DNA from: Bilabrum cf. latius
Taxonomy: Eukaryota > Bigyra: Bicosoecida > Bigyra > Bicosoecida
DNA: 64,000 bases
Direction of reading: 5' to 3'
Assembly (NCBI GenBank): GCA_965178125.1
Contig: OZ237775.1
Coordinates: 248,001 to 312,000, forward strand
Shown: one piece after another, positions 1-8,350 of the stretch
How positions within the stretch are numbered: position 1 is the first letter of the stretch
Layout: each line of letters starts with the position of its first letter
The notes under the pieces: model-generated
What the model saw: the letters and a program-made list of their open reading frames with translations, nothing else
What the model was told of the DNA's origin: nothing
The model's database searches: none
Position numbers and translations under genes: made by a program

Positions 1-36
1 CAGAGCTGTAAACTGGGCAAAATCTAAAAAAATGCT

Positions 37-291
37 TCATTGAACAGTTGTAGCGTGCAATTCGGTCGTCGTGGTGTGCGTATCTATTTGATACACTCGT
101 GCCAAGAGCACATTGAAGATGCGCTCCTCTGTGGGTGTACTGGTTTCTCTGTCATGCCTCTTGGCTGTGTAGGCTGTGGACAGGAGCAAGTTCAAGACTT
201 GTAAAGATGCCGGATTCTGCCGCCGCCACCGTGATGTGGAAGTGGAGCCTGCTGTGAGACAGTTCTCGGAGCAATTTATCGAATTCGTCAA
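37..291 (-). CDS. Possible small hypothetical protein or 3' exon
   Basis: Open frame of 84 codons ending in TGA at 37-39. It has no ATG at its 5' edge (the first usable codon is TTG), so it would have to be the last exon of a spliced gene. The stretch TAKRHDRETSTPTEERIFNV looks protein-like, but no family is recognised. The neighbour, the GH31 gene, is divergent. A short upstream ATG exon near 353 on the same strand is conceivable, but I could not join the two in phase. It may be spurious. Confidence 0.22.
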   Translation of the reverse strand: MTNSINCSENCLTAGSTSTSRWRRQNPASLQVLNLLLSTAYTAKRHDRETSTPTEERIFNVLLARVYQIDTHTTTTELHATTVQ

Positions 292-393
292 ATTTTGGCT
301 TTAATTATAGACTGACAATGAACTCGCCAGGGCAGCAGTGCCCTTAGTCGTCATGGACAGCTTCGGTAGTGGTGTTGCGAGTAGCCGGGACAC

Positions 394-3300
394 GTGGTAG
401 CGCACGCTGCGCATAATCTGAACAGCGCTGCTCGGATCGGCTTTATCGTTCGCACCCCTACCTATGTAACACTCCCCTCGAGCATTTCATCGCAGTGGCG
501 CATCGCGGACGGCGAGCTGGATGTCCGGCCGGAGCAGGCCCGCGCCACTGCTCGCCTCGTCGGCGGGCCTCCGGGAGCCCCGCCTCTGTCGCTGCTGATG
601 CGCTTCCTGGAATCGGGAGCAGTTCGTACCAAAATTGTGGAGGACGACGGCCGGGAGCCCCGCTGGGAGAATCATGACGTCGTGCTCGAGGCAGCCGCGG
701 GCTCCAAGGCCGCTGGCGTGAAGCTTGCGACCAACAGTGACCCCAGCGTGGGGGCGGCCGCGGGGACGGGCCAGCGCCTCCCCTCTGAGGGGCACTCGTA
801 CGTCACGTTCAAGGGAAGGGACGGCCAGGCAAGGCTGGTGATGGTGCGGCACAACCCCTTCCGCGTCGATGTCTTTATGGGCGGCAAGCACCACGCCAGC
901 GTCAACGGCAGGGGGCATTTCTACCTCGAGCACAGGAGAGAGCGGGATGCGGCTGCGGCAGCCGCTGCAGCCGCCGCCAATGCCGCGGCGCAGCAGGGAG
1001 GCAGCGGCCAGCCGGGCGGTCGCAAGATCCTAGACTGGGGCGAGGATGGCAAGCCCATCTACGCGGACGCCGAGGAGGGCGGGGACAACGCGGTTGCAAC
1101 CTCCTCGGGGAACAGCAACGAGGCACCCGAAAGCGGCAGCGATGCGGCCCCTCCCGCCGTGGCAGAAGAGGGCGACGCCTACTGGGAAGAGTCCTTCAAG
1201 GAACACAGAGACACCAAGCCACACGGGCCCATGAGCGTGGGCGTGGACGTGGCCTTCCCGGGGAGGACCCATCTGTACGGCATCCCGGAGCACGCTGACA
1301 GCTTCGACCTGCGGGGAACCCGAGGCGAAGGTTCGGCGGGTCCCCTTGCCTCCCAGGCCGGCCAGCAGCCCCACACGGAGCCGTACAGGCTGTACAATCT
1401 GGACGTGTTCGAGTACGAGCTCGACAACCCAATGGCACTGTACGGGTCCATTCCGTTCATGGTGGCGCACGGGCCCGGGCACTCAACGGCTATGTTCTGG
1501 CACAACCCCACGGAGACCTTCATCGATATCGAGAAGAACGGGGCCGCGGGAGCTGCGGGCACCTCTGGCCGCCCGGGGGCGGTTCGGGTGGCAGGCAGCT
1601 CCACACACTGGTTGAGCGAGTCGGGCGTGTTCGACCTGACCATCTACACGGCCGGGGAGCCAAAGGCAGTGGTGTCGCACTTCACGGAGATGGTGGGGGC
1701 GCAGGAACTCCCTGCCAAGTTTGCGCTCGGGTACCACCAGTGCCGATGGAACTACAGGGACGAGCCCGACGTCTTCCAAGTGGACGCCAAGTTCGAGGAG
1801 CACGATTTCCCCTACGACGTGCTGTGGCTCGACATCGAACACACGGACGGGAAGCGGTACTTTACCTGGGACAAGGCGATGTTCCCCAACCCGGTCGCGA
1901 TGCAGGAGAAGCTGGCGGCCCGCGGTCGCAAGATGGTGACCATCGTGGACCCCCACATCAAGATCGACACGGGCTACCCCGTGTACCAGGACGCCAAGGA
2001 AAAGCGCTTCTACGTCCGCAAGGAAGACGGCACCACCGATTTCGACGGGTGGTGCTGGCCCGGGTCCAGTGCCTACCTCGATTTCACCTCGCCCACGGTG
2101 CGCGACTACTGGTCGGACCAGTTCGCCGTGGAGCGGTATCAGGGCAGCACCAAGCACCTGTACACGTGGAACGACATGAACGAGATGTCCGTGTTCAACG
2201 GCCCCGAGGTTACGATGCAGAAGGACACGCGGGCCATCGACGGCACGGAGCACCGGGAGTGGCACAACCTATACGGGTACTACCAGCACTGGGCCACCGC
2301 GGAGGGGCACAGGAGGAGGGAGAAGGACGGCAACACGCGGCCATTTGTTCTCTCGAGGGCGTTCTTTGCGGGTACTCAGAGGCACGGGGCCATCTGGACG
2401 GGCGACAACTTGGCGGACTGGACGCACCTGCGAGCCTCCGTGCCAATGCTCCTCTCCATCGGGACCGCGGGCCTGGCATTCGCGGGCGCCGATGTGGGCG
2501 GGTTCTTCAAGAACCCCGACCCGGAGCTCATGGTCCGCTGGTACCAGGCGGGCGCCCACCAGCCGTTTTTCAGGGCACACGCGCACCTGGATACCAAGAG
2601 GAGGGAGCCGTGGCTGTTCGGTGACGAGGCCATGGGCCAGCTGAGGGCGGCAGTGCGCGAGAGGTACGCACTGTTGCCGTACTGGTACACGGTCTTTGAG
2701 GAGGCCGAGAGGCAGGGCACCCCTGTCATGCGGCCCATGTTCTTCGAGTTTCCCGAGCAGGAAGGAACGTTCGGCGAGCAGTCGCAGTGGATGGCCGGCG
2801 GGGCCCTGCTCGTGCGGCCCGTCATGGAACAGGGGGCCAGCCAGGTTACCGTTCAGTTCCCGGGGAACACGCGCTGGTATGGCTTCCGCGACGGCGCCCG
2901 CGGCCTCGTGTACTCCGGGGCCCAGCCCGGCAGCAAGGCCGTGGACGCGCCGATCGACGTGATCCCGGTCTTCCAGCGGGGAGGGAGCATTGTTCCCCGG
3001 CAGGAGAGGCCCCGGCGCTGCAGTGCGATGATGTCTAGAGATCCGTTCACTCTGGTGGCCGCGCTTGACGAGGAGGGCCAGGCCAGCGGAGAGCTGTACG
3101 TGGATGACGGCATCTCGTACGACCACTCGAGGAAGGGCGCTTTCCAGAGGAGGCGCTTCGAGGTGAGGAACAGCGGGAGCGGGAGCGGGTCCTGGAGCGT
3201 GCACTCGTCACTCGCTGCGGGTGACAAGGCCTGGGCAGGGGAGGGGAACACCGTGGAGCGGATCGTGGTGGCGGGCGTGCTGTCCAAGCCCAGCGGGGCC

Positions 3301-3420
3301 TCGGTGCGAGGCTCGGGGGCGGCTGTGGACCTCGAGTATGATGCGGGGCAGCAGGTTGTGACGCTGCGGCGCGTGGGCGTGCCTGCCCTGCAGGATTGGG
3401 TGATCGACGTGCAGGCGTGA
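394..3420 (+). CDS. GH31 alpha-glucosidase, glucosidase II alpha-subunit type
   Basis: Glucosidase II alpha trims the two inner glucoses from N-glycans in the ER. The match to GANAB-type enzymes is collinear: the YGIPEHAD and YRLYNLDVFEYELDNPMALYG blocks, then the LGYHQCRWNYRDEPDVFQVD block, WLDIEHTDGKRYFTW, the nucleophile region YTWNDMNEMSVFNGPE, the acid/base region IWTGDNLADW, and GADVGGFFKNPDPEL with AHAHLDTKRREPWL. An Ala/Gly/acid-rich insert (roughly residues 185-265) lies where the family is variable. The stop is TGA. The 5' end is unresolved: the first codon of the open stretch is GTG, and a good acceptor (tttcatcgcag) at 485-495 suggests the conserved part begins at 496 after an intron, with the signal-peptide exon upstream. 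Odd point: the residue after the nucleophile motif DMNE is Met, where Pro is usual. No ER-retention tail is expected on this subunit. Confidence 0.93.
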   Translation: MVAHAAHNLNSAARIGFIVRTPTYVTLPSSISSQWRIADGELDVRPEQARATARLVGGPPGAPPLSLLMRFLESGAVRTKIVEDDGREPRWENHDVVLEAAAGSKAAGVKLATNSDPSVGAAAGTGQRLPSEGHSYVTFKGRDGQARLVMVRHNPFRVDVFMGGKHHASVNGRGHFYLEHRRERDAAAAAAAAAANAAAQQGGSGQPGGRKILDWGEDGKPIYADAEEGGDNAVATSSGNSNEAPESGSDAAPPAVAEEGDAYWEESFKEHRDTKPHGPMSVGVDVAFPGRTHLYGIPEHADSFDLRGTRGEGSAGPLASQAGQQPHTEPYRLYNLDVFEYELDNPMALYGSIPFMVAHGPGHSTAMFWHNPTETFIDIEKNGAAGAAGTSGRPGAVRVAGSSTHWLSESGVFDLTIYTAGEPKAVVSHFTEMVGAQELPAKFALGYHQCRWNYRDEPDVFQVDAKFEEHDFPYDVLWLDIEHTDGKRYFTWDKAMFPNPVAMQEKLAARGRKMVTIVDPHIKIDTGYPVYQDAKEKRFYVRKEDGTTDFDGWCWPGSSAYLDFTSPTVRDYWSDQFAVERYQGSTKHLYTWNDMNEMSVFNGPEVTMQKDTRAIDGTEHREWHNLYGYYQHWATAEGHRRREKDGNTRPFVLSRAFFAGTQRHGAIWTGDNLADWTHLRASVPMLLSIGTAGLAFAGADVGGFFKNPDPELMVRWYQAGAHQPFFRAHAHLDTKRREPWLFGDEAMGQLRAAVRERYALLPYWYTVFEEAERQGTPVMRPMFFEFPEQEGTFGEQSQWMAGGALLVRPVMEQGASQVTVQFPGNTRWYGFRDGARGLVYSGAQPGSKAVDAPIDVIPVFQRGGSIVPRQERPRRCSAMMSRDPFTLVAALDEEGQASGELYVDDGISYDHSRKGAFQRRRFEVRNSGSGSGSWSVHSSLAAGDKAWAGEGNTVERIVVAGVLSKPSGASVRGSGAAVDLEYDAGQQVVTLRRVGVPALQDWVIDVQA

Positions 3421-3546
3421 TTGGGGGGGGGGGGTGCGGGGCCTGGTTTGCTGGCAGTGTGTGCGTGACGGGCGTGCGCGCTGCAAGACGAAGAGCATTG
3501 GCGCATAAGATACAAGCATTCCTAGCAAGTATTAATTTGATATGTT

Positions 3547-4664
3547 TCAAGACACAGTGCAGCAGCCGCTGTTGGACGATGTAGATGCAGCCGGTCCGGA
3601 GCTCGTGCTAGTCGCAGCGTCTGCTTCTCTCTCTGGTCCGTTGGAGGAACCAGAAGACACTTGGCCCTCGCCCTCGGTCCTGACTGGATCCAGCTATTTT
3701 TTGTCCTCCGCACCGGTCGGATCCAATCCCGCGCCCTCTTCTGCCACCTTGAGGCTCGCCCTGCCCGCCTTGAGGGCCTTGACCACGCCCGCAAAGTGCG
3801 CGCCGTACGCCCGTGCGTAATCCAACTCCTTCTCGGACGGCATGCGGGACCCGTCCCCGCCCGCCAGCGTGCCCGGTCCGTACGGGGATCCGCCATGCAC
3901 CTCTGTCAGGTCGAACTGGGTGCCGCCGCAGATGTATCCTGCGGGGACAAACAGCATGCCATGATGGGTCAGCTGAGAGACGGCCGACCACTGAGTCGTT
4001 TCTTGCCCTCCGTTCTGCGTGGCCGTTGACGTGATCATGCCAGCGGGCTTGCCCACGAGAGCGCCGCTCTGCCACAGGCTGCCCGTGCTGTCGAAGAAGG
4101 CCTTCATCTGAGATGCCATCATGCCAAACCTGGTAGGGAATCCGAAAATAACGCCGTCTGCTTTAGATAGATCGTCGGGAGTGGCGATTGGGATGTCCTC
4201 GGGCTTCGCCGGCGCGTGCATCTTCTCGAGCACGTCCTTTGGAAGCGTCTCTGCCACTTGGCGCAGGGTGACCTTCACGCCGGCCTTCTCGGCGCCCTCC
4301 TGAACGGCCTTGGCAAGTGTTAGTACGTGTGTGTACATGGCTGCGCTAGTTTGTTGCAGAACAGCATTACATACGGTGTGTGACTGACGGGTATCTTTGG
4401 TCGCTTAGTTGGGTCGCATGGTCAGTAAAGGAGCAATATTGGAACAAGGACGGCAGACAAGTGGAAATTAACTTCAAGCAGTTGATATCTGAACATAAGT
4501 TCCCCTCTCCCGTGCATGTACCGGCATGGCAAGTCCAATGTTCGCAGCAAGCAAAGGAGTTGAATGAATTCCACGGCTAGTTCAGTATCACGTGTTATAC
4601 CATTTGGCTCACAATAGAACAAAATGTCAATGGTAACATCTGAAGCAGTTGCAACTGCTGCCAT
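3547..4664 (-). CDS. WrbA-type flavodoxin NAD(P)H:quinone reductase, copy 1, with C-terminal CaaX
   Basis: FMN-dependent two-electron quinone reductase of the WrbA/Pst2/Ycp4 family. Two exons: 4664-4613 encodes MAAVATASDVTIDILFY plus one base, and 4340-3547 the rest. The phase-1 intron interrupts the FMN phosphate loop (FY|SMYTH). Family blocks are present: ADGVIFGFPTRFG, GALVGKPAGMITSTATQNGG and GGSPYGPGTLAGGDGSRMPS. A TAG at 3694-3696 would end it after EDKK. Read as Gln, the frame runs on about 49 codons through a Ser-rich linker to SNSGCCTVS and TGA at 3547-3549. The last four residues, CTVS, form a CaaX box preceded by a second Cys, which suggests prenylation plus possible palmitoylation and membrane anchoring. 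From memory, some yeast relatives (Ycp4) have similar tails. The protein is 281 residues. It is near-identical to copy 2 at 10.8 kb, which lacks this tail. Confidence 0.9.
4341..4612 (-). other. Intron in quinone reductase copy 1
   Basis: GTGAGC donor at 4612 and GCGCAG acceptor at 4341, length 272 nt, phase 1. The position is identical to the intron of the second copy, and joining the exons restores the family's YSMY(T/G)H phosphate-binding loop. Confidence 0.85.
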
Positions 4665-4995
4665 TCTTCTAAATCCTATCCTTTTGTAAAACGGGCAGCC
4701 ATCAGTACACGTCACCTCGCTAGGTTCCGCTACTGTCGCTTCCGGAAGCATTGCGCGGCGAATTCCAAATATTGTCTCATCGATACTATATCGTCGATCC
4801 CGGTGTTTTCCGACCCAAAATCAAGCTGCTTAGCAGGTCAACAAAAAAAAACTACGGTGAGGAAAGTCCGGGAAATACTGTTTTGTATCCTAATTAAACA
4901 CTGCCTGCTGGCGGCAAGTACGATTGGTTGTCAAGATTGCAAATGACGACGACCAAATTAACATGATTCTCTCTCGTTTCACAGAAGAACACACG
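4665..4995. promoter_or_regulatory. Divergent upstream region of quinone reductase 1 and kinase 1
   Basis: This 331-nt AT-richer stretch separates the start of quinone reductase copy 1 (-) from the zinc-knuckle kinase (+), so it should hold both promoters. Its right end (ctctctcgtttcacag, 4968-4984) looks like a splice acceptor, implying a 5'-UTR intron or small upstream exon for the kinase gene. No core promoter motif was identified. Confidence 0.4.
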
Positions 4996-7900
4996 ATGCC
5001 GTGCAGCATCTGCAGACAGTCCGGCCACAACAGACGCACATGCCCTATGGCAGGCGGTGGGGATGGATTCAGCGGTGGAGGGAGCTCATATGGAGGTGGA
5101 TCCTTCGGAGGCGGCTTCGGCGGCGGCTATGGAGGTGGCGAATCCATGCCCCGGCCCAGGCAAACCTGCAGCTACTGCCGCAACCCTGGCCACAATATCC
5201 GCACATGCCCCTCAAAGCAAGCAGACGAGATGCGTGCCCATCGGGCCGAGGAAATGCGCCAGCAAAGGCAGAGAGAGGAGCGTGAGCGAGCGTTCCGGAG
5301 GCAACAAGAGGCTGATGAAGCCCGACGCAGGCAGCAGGAATATGAAGCTGAGACCCGCCGCCGGCAGCAGGCGTGCGGCTACTGCCGCAGGCCCGGGCAC
5401 AACATCCGCACATGCCCCGTAAAGGCCGAAGCTGAGGCGCGAGAGCAAGCTGAGACGCGCCGCCGGCAGCAGGCGTGCAGCTACTGCCGCAGGCCCGGGC
5501 ACAATATCACTACATGCCCGGAGAAGGCCGAAGCTGAGGCGCGAGAGCAAGCTGAGACGCGCCGCCGGCAGCAGGCGTGCAGCTACTGCCGCAGGCCCGG
5601 GCACAATATCACTACATGCCCGGAGAAGGCCGAAGCTGAGGCGCGAGAGCAAGCTGTGACGCGCCGCCGGCAGCAGGCGTGCAGCTACTGCCGCAGGCCC
5701 GGGCACAATATCACTACATGCCCGGAGAAGGCCGAAGCTGAGGCGCGAGAGCAAGCTGTGACGCGCCGCCGGCAGCAGGCGTGCGGCTACTGCCGCGAGC
5801 CCGGGCACAACATCCGCACGTGCCCCGTAAAGGCCGAAGCTGAAGCGCAAGAGGAAGCTGTGACCCGCCGCCGGCAGCAGGCGTGCGGCTACTGCCGGGA
5901 GCCTGGGCACAACATCCGCACGTGCCCCGTAAAGGCCGAAGCTGAAGCGCAAGAGGAAGCTGTGACCCGCCGCCGGCAGCAGGCGTGCGGCTACTGCCGG
6001 GAGCCCGGGCACAACATCCGCACGTGCCCAGTAAAGAGGAGGGAGCAACAACAATTTAATCACGATGCCGTGGATCGAGCGCGTAGGCTGGCAGCGAGGC
6101 AGAGGGAAGCTGTCCAGCAGTAGCCCCCTGCGATTGGGGCTGACACGACAGTGATGCTCCCGCCCACAGACACCTCGCAGGGTGCTGATGAGATCGGTAA
6201 GGACCTGTTTCCGAGTCTGGATCTCCATGACAATGTGCGGGCAGAGCCAGCCCAAGTCATCCATCGGGTGATGGAATTCCTCCAGCAGTAGAGTGTTACG
6301 ACCAGCGGTGACCAGACTTGTTCGGATGCCAAAGATGGCGGCGATCGCATCTCGAGCGAAAAAGCACCAGTAGACTCTGCAGCAGGAGGCATGAGCACGC
6401 CGCCCAGGTCAATGGACACGGCAGGCAAGATCAAGGACACGGGCCTGACGATGGATCAGCTCTAGACGCTCAAGGCTTCCCTCGCCAATATCAAAGTCCC
6501 GAAGAAGGACATCATGGTGGACCTCACTGCCAAGCCGTTGGGAGAAGGCAGGTATGGCGCGGTCTACGCCGGGGCGTACGCTGGTCAGGCAGTGGCGGTC
6601 AAGGTGATCCAGGGCGGGGTTACCATCGGCAAGAAGCAGGAAAAGAAGCTGCTCGAAGAGGCCCAGGCTCTCAAACTCATGTCGTTCCACCCCGGCTGCC
6701 TACGTTTCCTGGGGTACGTGAATGACGATGGCATGCTCGCACTCGTCACAGAGCTGGCAGACGGCTCCCTGGGTTCCATGCTGGACGAGGAGGGCGACGA
6801 GCTGACTGTCAAGCAGAGGCTGTCGATCGCCACCGATCTGGCAGACGCACTCAAGGCCCTTCATGCGAACGGCATCGTGCACCGTGACCTGAAGCCCGCT
6901 AACGTGCTGCTCAAGATCAAGGACCAGGACAAGGGTGTTCCTGAGAGGACTATCAGACCGCTGGTGGCGGACTTTGGAATGTCCAAGCTGAAGACCAAGG
7001 TACAGACCACCACAACCACCGGACATGGTTCCGCTGACGGCGCGGCGACAGGCGGGGCGGCATATGCTGCCGATGCGACGGTCACTGGGGCTGGGGGCAC
7101 CCCTCTCTATATGGCACCGGAGATCGGCCTCACCCCCGGCATCAAGGTCAGCGCGGCTCACGATGTCTGGGCCTTCGGGCTGATGCTGAACGAGATCCTC
7201 ACCGGAGACACGCTCACGGACGATGACGCGTTCCAGGAGGAGGTGGGTGACCTGGCGGGAGAACCCATCAAGGGAATCGCGACCAAGTTCAAGGAGGGCT
7301 TGCGGCCCACTCCCACGGATAACCCCGCTCTGACCAAGGCCAATGATCTGGTGCAGAGGTGCCTGAACATCGATCCCGACAAGAGGCCAACCTTCAAGGA
7401 AATCCACGCCGAGCTGCAAGGCATGCTGCAAGAGAGCCGGGGAGGGGCTGCTTCTCCCGCGGACACCGTCGCAACTGCGAGCCCTGTATCGGCACGAGGT
7501 ACAGGTACCGGCATCAAAGCTGAGGCACTGAGTATGGGTAGGCAGACCTCAGGAGGAACCGAGGGCGGGAGCAAGGGAGCTTCGTCCCGCATCACTGAGA
7601 AGACGGGGGGGCAGCACAGGGGCACAAGAGGCACCAGCGGTAAACGCGTGGCGAGGAGGCTGCAATTTGATGACAAGGGGGAGAAATACGAGCAGCACGG
7701 TGGTTCCGCCGGGGCGAGTGGGCAGTCGCAATCGTCTCTTGCTGCGATTATGCGGCCGTTCTTCAGCACGACAGCGATTAAGGCCGCTGCCACCCTCCTC
7801 GTGGTGGTGCTCCTGCACCTGATTGCAGCGCTGATGATTGATGTGTTGCTAGGAGGCATCGGCAACATGAGCCATGCGGTCGCAGGGTCATCTAATATTA

Positions 7901-8019
7901 CCGCGGTGCGTGCTACAGGCCTTTTGTCAATTGGTTGGGATACTGCGTGGAGCGGGGTGCTCGCTGCTCCGGCCGTGCTCGGGCTCGCCTACCTGGGCCA
8001 TGCAGCTGGCAGACGGTGA
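4996..8019 (+). CDS. CCHC zinc-knuckle array fused to TKL-like kinase with membrane tail, copy 1
   Basis: With UAG read as Gln (6121, 6289, 6463) this is one 1007-residue protein. Residues 1-350 hold nine CX2CX4HX4C zinc knuckles of the form CxYCRxPGHNIxTCP, joined by charged RRRQQ linkers, after a short Gly/Ser segment. A linker follows. The kinase domain is about residues 506-815: LGEGRYGAVY, VAVKV, HRDLKPANVLL, VADFGMSK, GTPLYMAPEIG and RCLNIDPDKRP. All catalytic residues are present, so it should be active, probably Ser/Thr-specific and closest in feel to the TKL group. The C-terminus carries Ser/Gly-rich sequence and then one or two hydrophobic helices (about 925-1000, including TLLVVVLLHLIAALMIDVLL). 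Start: first ATG after a likely acceptor, matching copy 2. Zinc knuckles usually bind RNA or ssDNA; target and function here are unknown. Confidence 0.85.
5371..6033 (+). repeat. 102-bp tandem repeat encoding zinc knuckles
   Basis: Units begin at 5371, 5473, 5575, 5677, 5779 and 5881, with a partial unit from 5983. Each complete unit is 102 bp (34 codons): one 16-residue CCHC knuckle plus an 18-residue KAEAEAREQAxTRRRQQ-type linker. Units are nearly identical at the DNA level, indicating recent expansion. They fall into two sub-types (ITTCPEK and IRTCPVK). The second gene copy has only one equivalent unit. Confidence 0.95.
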
Positions 8020-8350
8020 TTCGATATGCATGCATGATTTTTGCGCGTCCAAAATAGGTAAGAAAGACCGCAATTGTCTCCGATCATGCCGCGTCTAGTT
8101 CGTTGGATTAATTGTCTCAAGAGAGTTTCAATTGTTGCACGATTGTCGCTCCGAAGAATCATTGCTGAAATCAGCAGACTCGCATATCAAAATTAGGGCG
8201 CAGAAGTAAGTCTTGGTATTTCCTGGAGCGAACAAACTGGTATCTTAACATTGATATCATCTAGCGATATGCAGTCCTCGAAACTAATGTTTGACCTGGC
8301 GAACAGGTCTGCCACGTTGAATTCTTGTCTCTTTTGCCGCAGGTCTATCA
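8020..8350 (+). other. Spacer between the two zinc-knuckle kinase genes
   Basis: 331 nt of AT-richer sequence between the TGA of copy 1 and the first ATG of copy 2. It must hold the terminator of the first gene and the promoter of the second. It ends with ttcttgtctcttttgccgcag (8321-8341), a strong splice acceptor 9 nt before the ATG, so a 5'-UTR intron is likely. No coding region seen. Confidence 0.5.

Noticed and set aside
394-496. GTG at 394 as the true start of the GH31 gene
   Set aside because: Simply the first start-like codon after a TAG that is sense here; no signal peptide follows, and a good splice acceptor lies at 495.
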